64,000 nucleotides of DNA from Isoperla grammatica (Eukaryota > Arthropoda > Insecta > Plecoptera > Perlodidae), in assembly GCA_945910005.1 (NCBI GenBank), contig CAMDTW010000641.1:811001-875000 (forward strand). Reading direction: 5' to 3'. The translations under genes and the position numbers were made by a program. Positions 51,529 through 62,935 of the stretch are shown here, piece by piece. The notes under the pieces were generated by a model. The model was not told the DNA's origin and made no database searches. It saw nothing but the letters and a program-made list of their open reading frames with translations. How positions within the stretch are numbered: the first letter of the stretch is position 1; every line of letters starts with the position of its first letter.

Positions 51529-53380
51529 CCTAGGCTAAGTCAGTGACATGAAAGCCACTACATGCAACGTATGAGGACAACGCATGTTTCCTTGCTTGTG
51601 ACGGTGACTGTACTTGATAAACCCTGCGCCAAGTCAGTGACATGAAAGCCACTACATGCAACATATCAGGACAACGCATGTTTCCTTGCTTGTGACGGTG
51701 ACTGTACTTGATAAACCCTGCGCTAAGTCAGTGACATAGAAGCCACTTCATGCAACATATCAGGACAACGCATGTTTCCTTGCTTGTGACGGTGACTGTA
51801 CGTGATAAACCCTGCGCTAAGTCAGTGACATGAAAGCCACTACATGGAACGTATGAGGACAACGCATGTTTCCTTGCTTGTGACGGTGACTGTACTTGAT
51901 AAAACCCTGCGCTAAGTCAGTGACATAGAAGCCACTACATGCAACGTATAAGGACAATGCATGTTTCCTTGCTTGTGACGGTGACTGTACTTGATAAACC
52001 CTGCGCTTAGTCAGTGACATGAAAGCCACTACATGCAACGTATGAGGACAACGCATGTTTCCTAGCTTGTGACGGTGACTGTACTTGATAAACCCTGCGC
52101 TAAGTCAGTGACTTGGTAGCCACGACATGCAACATATCAGGACTACTCATGTTTCTTTGCTTGTGACGGTCACTGTACTTGATAAACCCTGCGCTAACTC
52201 AGTGACATGAAACCCACTACATGCAACGTATGAGGACAACGCATGTTTCCTTGCTTGTGACGGTGACTTTACTTGATAAACCCTGCGCTAAGTCAGTGAC
52301 ATGAAAGCCACTACATGCAACGTATGAGGACAACGCATGTTTCCTTGCTTGTGACGGTGACTGTACTTGATAAACCCTGCGCTAAATCAGTGACATAGAA
52401 GCCACTACATGCAACATATCAGGACAACGCATGTTTCCTTGCTTGTGACGGTCACTGTTATTGATAAACCCTGCGCTAAGTCAGTGATATGAAAGCCACT
52501 ACATGCAACGTATGAGGACAACTCATGTTTCCTTGCTTGTGACGGTGACGTTACTTGATAAACCCTGCGCTAAGTCAGTGACATGAAAGCCACTACATGC
52601 AAAGTATCAGGACAACGCATGTTTCCTTGCTTGTGACGGTGACTGTACTTGATAAACCCTGCGCCAAGTCAGTGACATGAAAGCCACTACATGCAACGTA
52701 TCAGCACAACGCATGTTTTCTTGCTTGTGACGGTGACTGTACTTGATAAACCCTGCGCTAAGTCAGTGACATGAAAGCCACTACATGCAACGTATCAGGA
52801 CAACGCATGTTTTCTTGCTTGTGACGGTGGCTGTACTATATAAACCCTGCGCTTAGTCAGTGACATGAAAGCAACTACATGCAACGTATCAGGACAACGC
52901 ATGTTTTCTTGCTTGTGACGGTGACTGTACTTGATAAACCCTGCGCTAAGTCAGTGACATGAAAGCCACTTCATGCAACATATCAGGACAACGCATGTTT
53001 CCTTGCTTGTGATGGTGACTGTAATTGATAAACCCTGCGCTAAGTCAGTGACTTAGAAGCCACTACATTCAACATATCAGGACAACGCATGTTTCCTTGC
53101 TTGTGACGGTGACTGTACTTGATAAACCCTGCGCTAAGTCAGTGACATAGAAGCCACTACATGCAACATATCAGGACAACGCATGTTTCCTTGCTTGTGA
53201 CGGTGACTGTACGTGATAAACCCTGCGCTAAGTCAGTGACATGAAAGCCACTACATGGAACGTATGAGGACAACGCATGTTTCCTTGCTTGTGACGGTGA
53301 CTTTACTTGATAAACCCTGCGCTATGTCAGTGACATGAAAGCCACTTCATGCAACATATCAGGACAACGCATGTTTCCTC
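51529..53380 (+). repeat. K module 8 (two extra monomers)
   Basis: CCTAGG 51,529, TTGGTAG 52,112 (583 bp instead of 395), TATATAAA 52,837 (1,308 instead of 1,120). Extra GCGCCAAG and GTACGTGAT monomers before AAAACC explain the 188 bp. It carries GACTACTCATG rather than CTCGAG, and GGTGGCTGTAC rather than GGTAGCTGTAC, as do modules 9a and 9b. It ends at 53,381, where V starts. Confidence 0.85.
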
Positions 53381-55132
53381 GCTTGTGACGGTGACTTTAC
53401 ATGATAAACCCTGCGCTTAGTCAGTGACATAGAAGCCACTTCATGCAACATATCAGGACAACGCATGTTTCCTTGCTTGTGACGGTCACTGTACTTGATA
53501 AACCCTGCGCTAAGTCAGTGACATAGAAGCTTCTACATGCAACATATCAGGACAACGCATGTGTCCTCGCTTGTGACGGTGACTGTACTTGATAAACCCT
53601 GCGCTAAGTCATTGACATGAAAGCCACTACATGCAACGTATCAGGACAACGCATGTTTCCTTGCTTGTGACGGTGACTGTACTTGATAAAACCCTGCGCT
53701 AAGTCAGTGACATAGAAGCCACTACATGCAACGTATGAGGACAACGCATGTTTCCTTGCTTGTGACGGTGACTGTACTTGATAAACCCTGCGCTAAGTCA
53801 GTGACATGAAAGCCACTACATGCAACGTATGAGGACAACGCATGTTTCCTTGCTTGTGACGGTGACTGTACTTGATAAACCCTGCGCTACGTCAGTGACA
53901 TGGAAGCCACGACATGCAACATATCAGGACTACTCATGTTTCCTTGCTTGTGACGGTCACTGTACTTAATAAACCCTGCGCTAAGTAATTGACATGAAAG
54001 CAACTACATGCAACGTATGAGGACAACGCATGTTTCCTTGCTTGTGACGGTGACTGTACTTGATAAACCCTGCGCTAAGTCAGTGACATGAAAGCCACTA
54101 CATGCAACGTATCAGGACAACGCATGTTTTCTTGCTTGTGACGGTGACTGTACTTGATAAACCCTGCGCTAAGTCAGTGACATAGAAGCCACTACATGCA
54201 ACATATCAGGACAACGTATGTTTCCTTGCTTGTGACGGTCACTATACTTGATAAACCCTGCGCTAAGTCAGTGACATGAAAGCCACTACATGCAACGTAT
54301 CAGGACAACGCATGTTTCCTTGCTTGTGACGGTGACTGTACTTGATAAACCCTGCGCTAAGTCAGTGACATGAAAGCCACTACATACAACGTATATGGAC
54401 AACTCATGTTTCCTTGCCTGTGACGGTGACGTTACTTGATAAACCCTGCGCTAAGTCAGTGACATGAAAGCCACTACATGCAACGTATGAGGACAACTCA
54501 TGTTTCCTTGCTTGTGACGGTGACTGTACTTGATAAACCCTGCGCTAAGTCAGTGACATGAAAGCCACTCCATACAACGTATATGGACAACTCATTTTTC
54601 CTTGCTTGTGACGGTCACTGTACTTGATAAACCCTGCGCTAAGTCAGTGACATGAAAGCCACTACATGCAACGTATGAGGACAACTCATGTTTCCTTGCT
54701 TGTGACGGTCACTGTACTTGATAAACCCTGCGCTAAGTCAGTGACATGAAAGCCACTACATGCAACGTATGAGGACAACGCATGTTTCCTTGCTTGTGAC
54801 GGTGACTGTACTTGATAAACCCTGCGCTAAGTCAGTGAAATGAAAGCCACGACATGCAACGTATCAGGACAACGCATGTTTTCTTGCTTGTGACGGTGAC
54901 TGTATTTGATAAACCTTTGACATAGAAGCCACTACATGCAACGTATCAGGACAACGCATGTTTCCTTGCTTGTGACGGTGACTGAACTTGATAAACCTTG
55001 CGCTAAGTCAGTGACATAGAAGCCACTACATGCAACGTATGAGGACAACGCATGTTTCCTTGCTTGTGACGGTGACTGTACTTGATAAACCCTGCGCTAA
55101 GTCAGTGACATGAAAGCCACTACATGCAACGT
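53381..55132 (+). repeat. HOR module V, copy 2
   Basis: AAGCTT at 53,527; the 47,074 deletion is absent here; GCTACGTCAG 53,887; AAGTAATTGACATG near 53,985; then additional monomers making this copy about 200 bp longer than copy 1; CATACAACGTATATGG near 54,383 and 54,570; GTATTTGATAAACC; GACTGAACTTG. A TTTTCTTGC monomer (54,879) replaces the TTTCCTTGC of copy 1. Confidence 0.85.
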
Positions 55133-56199
55133 ATGAGGACAACGCATGTTTCCTTGCTTGTGACGGTGACTGTACTTGATAAACCCTGCGCTAAGTCAGT
55201 GACATAGAAGCCACTACATGCAAACTAACAGGACAACTCATGTTTCCTTGCTTGTAACGGTGACTGTACTTGATAAACCCTGCAAAAGTCAGTGACATAG
55301 AAGCCACTACATGCAACGTATCAGGACAAAGCATGTTTCCTCGCTTGTGACGGTGACTGTACTTGATAAACCCTGCGCTAAGTCAGTGACATAGAAGCCA
55401 CTTCATGCAACATATCAGGACAACGCATGTTTTCTCTATTGTGACTGTGACTGTACTTGATAAACCCTGCGCTAAGTCAGTGACATAAAGCCAGTTCATG
55501 CAACATATCAGGACAACGCATGTTTCCTTGCTTGTGACGGTGACTGTACTTGATAAACCCTGCGCTAAGTCAGTGACGTAGAAGCCACTAAATGCAACGT
55601 ATCAGAACAACGCATGTTTCTTTGCTTGTGACGGTGACTGTACTTTATAAACCCTGCGCTAAGTCAGTGACATAGAAGCCACTTTATGCAACGTATGAGG
55701 ACAACGCATGTTTCCTTGCTTGTGACGGTGACTGCACTTGATAAACCCTGCGCTAAGTCATTGACATAGAAGCCACTACATTCACCATATCAGGACAACG
55801 CATGTTTCCTTGCTTGTGACGGTCACTGTACTTGATAAACCCTGCGCTATGTCAGTGACATGAAAGCCACTACATGGAACGTATGAGGACAACGCATGTT
55901 TCCTTGCTTGTGACGGTGACGTTACTTGATAAACCCTGCGCTAAGTCAGTGACATGTAAGCCACTACATGCAACGTATGAGGACAACTCATGTTTCCTTG
56001 CTTGTGACGGTGACTGTACTTGATAAACCCTGCGCTAAGTCAGTGACATGAAAGCCACTACATGCAACGTATCAGGACAACGCATGATTCCTTGCTTGTG
56101 ACGGTGACGTTACTTCATAAACCATGCGCTAAGTCAGGGACATGAAAGCCACTACATGCAACGTATCAGGACAACGCATGTTTCCTTGCTTGTGACGGT
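55133..56199 (+). repeat. HOR module U, copy 3 (truncated)
   Basis: Collinear with U copy 1 at +55,132 until 56,199, ending before the CTTAAAAACC part. It shares GACGTAGAAGCC and GACTGCACTTG with copy 5 and not with copies 1 and 2. A private change is TTCATAAACCATGCG (56,115). Confidence 0.85.
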
Positions 56200-56404
56200 C
56201 ACTGTACTTGATAAACCCTGCGCTATGTCAGTGACATGAAAGCCACTACATGGAACGTATGAGGACAACGCATGTTTCCTTGCTTGTGACGGTGACGTTA
56301 CTTGATAAACCCTGCGCTAAGTCAGTGACATGTAAGCCACTACATGGAACGTATGAGGACATAGCATGTTTCCTTGCTTGTGACGGTCACTGTACTTGAT
56401 AAAC
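56200..56404 (+). repeat. Re-copied U monomers at a join
   Basis: GCTATGTCAG, CATGGAACG, GACGTTACTTG and CATGTAAGCC repeat the order seen at about 55,820-55,960, 376 bp (four monomers) upstream. They then pass from CATGGAACG into GGACATAGCATG and the CCTAGG monomer. The join appears to use the CATGGAACG variant, present in both U and W. Confidence 0.75.
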
Positions 56405-58119
56405 CCTAGGCTAAGTCAGTGACATGAAAGCCACTACATGCAACGTATGAGGACAACGCATGTTTCCTTGCTTGTGACGGTGACTGTACTTGATAAACCC
56501 TGCGCCAAGTCAGTGACATGAAAGCCACTACATGCAACGTATCAGCACAACGCATGTTTTCTTGCTTGTGACGGTGACTGTACTTGATAAACCCTGCGCT
56601 AAGTCAGTGACATGAAAGCCACTACATGCAACGTATCAGGACAACGCATGTTTTCTTGCTTGTGACGGTGGCTGTACTATATAAACCCTGCGCTAAGTCA
56701 GTGACATGAAAGCAACTACATGCAACGTATCAGGACAACGCATGTTTTCTTGCTTGTGACGGTGACTGTACTTGATAAACCCTGCGCTAAGTCAGTGACA
56801 TGAAAGCCACTTCATGCAACATATCAGGACAACGCATGTTTCCTTGCTTGTGATGGTGACTGTAATTGATAAACCCTGCGCTAAGTCAGTGACTTAGAAG
56901 CCACTACATTCAACATATCAGGACAACGCATGTTTCCTTGCTTGTGACGGTGACTGTACTTGATAAACCCTGCGCTAAGTCAGTGACACAGAAGCCACTA
57001 CATGCAACATATCAGGACAACGCATGTTTCCTTGCTTGTGACGGTGACTGTACGTGATAAACCCTGCGCTAAGTCAGTGACATGAAAGCCACTACATGGA
57101 ACGTATGAGGACAACGCATGTTTCCTTGCTTGTGACGGTGACTGTACTTGATAAAACCCTGCGCTAAGTCAGTGACATAGAAGCCACTACATGCAACGTA
57201 TAAGGACAATGCATGTTTCCTTGCTTGTGACGGTGACTGTACTTGATAAACCCTGCGCTAAGTCAGTGACATGAAAGCCACTACATGCAACGTATGAGGA
57301 CAACGCATGTTTCCTAGCTTGTGACGGTGACTGTACTTGATAAACCCTGCGCTAAGTCAGTGACTTGGTAGCCACGACATGCAACATATCAGGACTACTC
57401 ATGTTTCTTTGCTTGTGACGGTCACTGTACTTGATAAACCCTGCGCTAACTCAGTGACATGAAACCCACTACATGCAACGTATGAGGACAACGCATGTTT
57501 CCTTGCTTGTGACGGTGACTTTACTTGATAAACCCTGCGCTAAGTCAGTGACATGAAAGCCACTACATGCAACGTATGAGGACAACGCATGTTTCCTTGC
57601 TTGTGACGGTGACTGTACTTGATAAACCCTGCGCTAAGTCAGTGACATAGAAGCCACTACATTCAACATATCAGGACAACGCATGTTTCCTTGCTTGTGA
57701 CGGTCACTGTTATTGATAAACCCTGCGCTAAGTCAGTGATATGAAAGCCACTACATGCAACGTATGAGGACAACTCATGTTTCCTTGCTTGTGACGGTGA
57801 CGTTACTTGATAAACCCTGCGCTAAGTCAGTGACATGAAAGCCACTACATGCAAAGTATCAGGACAACGCATGTTTCCTTGCTTGTGACGGTGACTGTAC
57901 TTGATAAACCCTGCGCCAAGTCAGTGACATGAAAGCCACTACATGCAACGTATCAGCACAACGCATGTTTTCTTGCTTGTGACGGTGACTGTACTTGATA
58001 AACCCTGCGCTAAGTCAGTGACATGAAAGCCACTACATGCAACGTATCAGGACAACGCATGTTTTCTTGCTTGTGACGGTGGCTGTACTATATAAACCCT
58101 GCGCTAAGTCAGTGACATA
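56405..58119 (+). repeat. K modules 9a and 9b (TATATAAA twice)
   Basis: CCTAGG 56,405 is followed at once by GCGCCAAG and the first TATATAAA (56,678), so the TTGGTAG part is skipped. The K ending (GTAATTG, CATTCAAC, GTACGTGAT, CATGGAACG) follows, then AAAACC, TTCCTAGC, TTGGTAG (57,364), ACTGTTATTG, GACGTTACTTG, GCGCCAAG and a second TATATAAA (58,089). The order is K-end followed by K-start to K-middle, i.e. two partial K modules. A private CAGTGACACAG is near 56,988. Confidence 0.82.
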
Positions 58120-58291
58120 GAAGCCACTACATGCAACATATCAGGACAACGCATGTTTTATCGCTTGTTACGGTGACTGTACTTGATAAACCCTGCGCTA
58201 AGTCAGTGACATAGAAGCCACTACATGCAACATATCAGGACAACTCATGTTTCCTCTATTGTGACGGTGACTGTACTTGATTAACCCTGCG
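58120..58291 (+). repeat. Last two Y-tail monomers before W block 15
   Basis: After the second TATATAAA monomer the array jumps to TTTTATCGCTTGTTACGG and CTCTATTG / TTGATTAACC, as directly precede a W elsewhere. The match to 50,474-50,645 is at +7,646. Confidence 0.8.
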
Positions 58292-59081
58292 CTAAGTCAG
58301 TGACATAGAAGCCACTACATGCAACGTATGAGGACAACGCATGTTTCCTTGCTTGTGACGGTGACTGTACTTGATAAACCCTGCAAAAGTCAGTGACATA
58401 GAAGCCACTTGTGACGGTGACTGTACTTGATAAACCTTTGACATAGAAGCCACTACATGCAACTTATAAGAACAACGCATGTTTCCTTGATTGTGACGGT
58501 GACTGTACTTGATAAACCTTGCGCTAAGTCAGTGACATAGAAGCCACTACATGCAATGTATGAGGACAACGCATGTTTCCTTGCTCGTGACGGTGACTGT
58601 ACTTGATAAACCCTGCGCTTAGTCAGTGATATGAAAGCCACTTCATGCAACGTATGAGGACAACGCATGTTTTCTTGCTTGTGACGGTGACTGTACTTGA
58701 TAAACCCTGCGCTAAGTCACTGACATAGAAGCCACTACATGCAACATATCAGGACAACGCATGTTTTCTCGCTTGTGACGGTGACTGTACTTGATACACC
58801 CTGCGCTAAGTCAGTGACATAGAAGCCACTACATGCAACATATCAGGACAACTCATGTTTCCTCTATTGTGACGGTGACTGTACTTGATTAACCCTGCGC
58901 TAAGTCAGTGACATAGAAGCCACTACATGCAACGTATGAGGACAACGCATGTTTCCTTGCTTGTGACGGTGACTGTACTTAATTAACCCTGCGCTAAGTC
59001 AGTGACATGAAAGCCACTACATGGAACGTATGAGGACATAGCATGTTTCCTTGCTTGTGACGGTCACTGTACTTGATAAAC
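58292..59081 (+). repeat. W block 15 (790 bp, shortest)
   Basis: Paired-deletion cassette with the private AACTTATAAGAAC (58,461). Near 58,979 a CTTAATTAACCC monomer leads into CATGGAACG / GGACATAGCATG, so the GCAAAAGTC monomer present in block 14 is lost. CCTAGG follows at 59,082. Confidence 0.85.
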
Positions 59082-59330
59082 CCTAGGCTAAGTCAGTGAC
59101 ATGAAAGCCACTACATGCAACGAATGAGGACAACGCATGTTTCCTTGCTTGTGACGGTGACTGTACTTGATAAACCCTGCGCCAAGTCAGTGACATGAAA
59201 GCCACTACATGCAACGTATCAGCACAACGCATGTTTTCTTGCTTGTGACGGTGACTGTACTTGATAAACCCTGCGCTAAGTCAGTGACATGAAAGCCACT
59301 ACATGCAACGTATCAGGACAACGCATGTTT
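59082..59330 (+). repeat. K module 10, start only
   Basis: CCTAGG, GCGCCAAG and CAGCACAAC monomers, in the skipped order of module 9a. It then leaves K near 59,331, before any TATATAAA monomer. Confidence 0.8.
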
Positions 59331-59581
59331 CCTTGCTTGTGACGGTGACTGTATTTGATAAACCTTTGACATAGAAGCCACTACATGCAACGTATCAGGA
59401 CAACGCATGTTTCCTTGCTTGTGACGGTGACTGAACTTGATAAACCTTGCGCTAAGTCAGTGACATAGAAGCCACTACATGCAACGTATGAGGACAACGC
59501 ATGTTTCCTTGCTTGTGACGGTGACTGTACTTGATAAACCCTGCGCTAAGTCAGTGACATGAAAGCCACTACATGCAACGT
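59331..59581 (+). repeat. HOR module V, end fragment
   Basis: GTATTTGATAAACCTTTGAC and GACTGAACTTG monomers plus one near-consensus monomer, matching the last part of V copies 1-3, and leading into U as in those copies. Confidence 0.8.
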
Positions 59582-60416
59582 ATGAGGACAACGCATGCTT
59601 CCTTGCTTGTGACGGTGACTGTACTTGATAAACCCTGCGCTAAGTCAGTGACATAGAAGCCACTACATACAAACTAACAGGACAACTCATGTTTCCTTGC
59701 TTGTAACGGTGACTGTACTTGATAAACCCTGCAAAAGTCAGTGACATAGAAGCCACTACATGCAACGTATCAGGACAACGCATGTTTCCTCGCTTGTGAC
59801 GGTGACTGTACTTGATAAACCCTGCGCTAAGTCAGTGACATAGAAGCCACTTCATGCAACATATCAGGACAACGCATGTTTTCTCTATTGTGACTGTGAC
59901 TGTACTTGATAAACCCTGCGCTAAGTCAGTGACATGAAAGCCACTACATGCAACGTATCAGGACAACGCATGATTCCTTGCTTGTGACGGTGACGTTACT
60001 TGATAAACCCTGCGCTAAGTCAGGGACATGAAAGCCACTACATGCAACGTATCAGGACAACGCATGTTTCCTTGCTTGTGACGGTGACTGTACTTGATAA
60101 ACCCTGCGCTTAGTCAGTGACATGAAAGCCACTACATGCAACGTATAAGGACAACGCATGTTTTCTCTCTTGTGACGGTGACTGTACTTGATAAACCCTG
60201 CGCTAAGTCAGTGACATGAAAGCCACTACATGCAACGTATCAGGACAACGCATGTTTTCTTGCTTGTGACGGTGACTGTACTTGATAAACCCTGCGCTAA
60301 GTCAGTGACATAGAAGCCACTACATGCAACATATCAGGACAACGCATGTTGTCTTGCTTGTGACGGTCACTGTACTTAAAAACCCTGCGCTAAGTCAGTG
60401 ACATGAAAGCCACTAC
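59582..60416 (+). repeat. HOR module U, copy 4 (six monomers deleted)
   Basis: AACTAACAGG at 59,672 and CATGATTCC at 59,969 are 297 bp apart, against 860 bp in copy 1: 563 bp, close to six monomers, is missing after the GTGACTGTGACTG monomer. It then continues normally to CTTAAAAACC (60,375). Private changes are ACATACAAACTAAC and TTTTCTCTCTTG (60,163). Confidence 0.85.
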
Positions 60417-61428
60417 ATGCAACGTATGAGGACAACGCATGTTTCCTTGCTTGTGACGGTGACTGTACTTGTTAACCCTGCGCTAAGTCAGTGACATAGA
60501 AGCCATTACATGCAACATATCAGGACAACGCATGTTTCCTCGCTTGTGACGGTGACTGTACTTGATAAACCCTGCGCTAAGTCAGTGACATAGAAGCCAC
60601 TTCATGCAACATTGAGGACAACGCATGTTTCTCTATTGTGACGGTGACTGTACTTGATAAACCCTGCGCTATGTCAGTGACATGAAAGCTACTACATGCA
60701 ACATATCAGGACAACGCATGTTTTCCCGCTTGTTACGGTGACTGTACTTTATAAACCCTGCGCTATGTCAGTGACATGAAAGCAACTACATGCAACATAT
60801 CAGGACAACGCATGTTTCCTCGCTTGTGACGGTGACTGTACTTGATAAACCCTGCGCTAAGTCAGTGACATAGAAGCCAGTACATGCAACATATCAGGAC
60901 AACGCATGTTTCCTTGCTTGTGACGGTGACTGTACTTGATAAACCCTGCGCTAAGGCAGTGACATGAAAGCCACTACATGCAACGTGTGAGGACAACGCA
61001 TGTTTCCTTGCTTGTGACGGTGACTGTACTTGATAAACCTTGCGCTTAGTCAGTGACATAGAAGCCACTTCATGCAACGTATCAGGACAACGCATGTTTC
61101 CTTGCTTGTGACGGTGACTGTACTTGATAAACCTTTGAGATAGAAGCCACTACATGCAACGTATCAGGACAACGCATGTTTCCTTGATTGTGACGGTGAC
61201 TGTACTTGACAACCTTGCGCTAAGTCAGTGACATAGAAGCCACTACATGCAACGTATGAGGACAACGCATGTTTCCTTGCTTGTGACGGTGACTGTACTT
61301 GATAAACCCTGCGCTAAGTCAGTGACATGAAAGCCACTACATGCAACGTATGAGGACAACGCATGTTTCCTTGCTTGTGACGGTGACTGTACTTGATAAA
61401 CCCAGCGCTAAGTCAGTGACATAGAAGC
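60417..61428 (+). repeat. Y tail following U copy 4
   Basis: CTTGTTAACC, CATTGAGGAC (with a 1-bp shorter GTTTCTCTATTG), TTTTCCCGCTTGTTACGG, AAAGCAACTAC, CCAGTACATG, CTAAGGCAG, an ACGTGTGAGG monomer, CCTTTGAGATAG and CTTGACAACC. The ACGTGTGAGG change is shared with 50,034. Confidence 0.82.
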
Positions 61429-61688
61429 CACTACATGCAACATATCAGGACAACGCATGTTTTATCGCTTGTTACGGTGACTGTACTTGATAAACCCTGC
61501 GCTAAGTCAGTGACATAGAAGCCACTACATGCAACATATCAGGACAACTCATGTTTCCTCTATTGTGACGGTGACTGTACTTGATTAACCCTGCGCTAAG
61601 TCAGTGACATAGAAGCCACTACATGCAACGTATGAGGACAACGCATGTTTCCTTGCTTGTGACGGTGACTGTACTTGATAAACCCTGC
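61429..61688 (+). repeat. Entry to a W block, aborted
   Basis: TTTTATCGCTTGTTACGG and CTCTATTG / TTGATTAACC occur as before every W, but the next monomer reads CCCTGCGCTAAG instead of CCCTGCAAAAG. No mini-monomer follows; V starts instead. Confidence 0.8.
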
Positions 61689-62935
61689 GCTAAGTCAGTG
61701 ACATGAAAGCCACTACATGCAACGTATGAGGACAACGCATGTTTCCTTGCTTGTGACGGTGACTGTACTTGATAAACCCTGCGCTACGTCAGTGACATGG
61801 AAGCCACGACATGCAACATATCAGGACTACTCATGTTTCCTTGCTTGTGACGGTCACTGTACTTAATAAACCCTGCGCTAAGTCATTGACATGAAAGCAA
61901 CTACATGCAACGTATGAGGACAACGCATGTTTCCTTGCTTGTGACGGTGACTGTACTTGATAAACCCTGCGCTAAGTCAGTGACATGAAAGCCACTACAT
62001 GCAACGTATCAGGACAACGCATGTTTTCTTGCTTGTGACGGTGACTGTACTTGATAAACCCTGCGCTTAGTCAGTGACATAGAAGCCACTACATGCAACA
62101 TATCAGGACAACGCATGTTTCCTTGCTTGTGACGGTCACTATACTTGATAAACCCTGCGCTAGGTCAGTGACATGAAAGCCACTACATGCAACGTATCAG
62201 GACAACGCATGTTTCCTTGCTTGTGACGGTGACTGTACTTGATACACCCTGCGCTAAGTCAGTGACATGAAAGCCACTACATACAACGTATATGGACAAC
62301 TCATGTTTCCTTGCCTGTGACGGTGACGTTACTTGATAAACCCTGCGCTAAGTCAGTGACATGAAAGCCACTACATGCAACGTATGAGGACAACTCATGT
62401 TTCCTTGCTTGTGACGGTGACTGTACTTGATAAACCCTGCGCTAAGTCAGTGACATGAAAGCCACTCCATACAACGTATATGGACAACTCATTTTTCCTT
62501 GCTTGTGACGGTCACTGTACTTGATAAACCCTGCGCTAAGTCAGTGACATGAAAGCCACTACATGCAACGTATGAGGACAACTCATGTTTCCTTGCTTGT
62601 GACGGTCACTGTACTTGATAAACCCTGCGCTAAGTCAGTGAAATGAAAGCCACGACATGCAACGTATCAGGACAACGCATGTTTCTTTGCTTGTGACGGT
62701 GACTGTATTTGATAAACCTTTGACATAGAAGCCACTACATGCAACGTATCAGGACAACGCATGTTTCCTTGCTTGTGACGGTGACTGAACTTGATAAACC
62801 TTGCGCTAAGTCAGTGACATAGAAGCCACTACATGCAACGTATGAGGACAACGCATGTTTCCTTGCTTGTGACGGTGACTGTACTTGATAAACCCTGCGC
62901 TAAGTCAGTGACATGAAAGCCACTACATGCAACGT
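61689..62935 (+). repeat. HOR module V, copy 3 (short)
   Basis: Enters late, without the AAGCTT monomer: GCTACGTCAG (61,786), GACTACTCATG, two CATACAACGTATATGG monomers (about 62,280 and 62,467), GTGAAATGAAAG, GTATTTGATAAACC and GACTGAACTTG. One monomer before GTGAAATG is missing relative to copies 1 and 2. Confidence 0.83.

Larger units (their letters stand above)
49941..56199 (+). repeat. 6.6-kb tandem unit, copy B
   Basis: Second copy of 43,361-49,415. The last shared sequence is the consensus-like monomer after CATGATTCC. At 56,200 this copy has GGTCACTG and GCTATGTCAG where copy A has GGTGACTG and GCTTAGTCAG. Confidence 0.85.

Noticed and set aside
1491..61095. Forty-odd short open frames of 62-79 codons on the minus strand, many identical between places
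   Set aside because: They are a by-product of the repeat. A 94-bp unit rotates the frame each time, so minus-strand stops (from CTA and TCA on the plus strand) limit frames to about two monomers, and the same frame recurs wherever the same HOR segment recurs. The plus strand has TGA, TAA and TAG in every unit. No domain, ribosome-binding context or single-copy start supports a gene.
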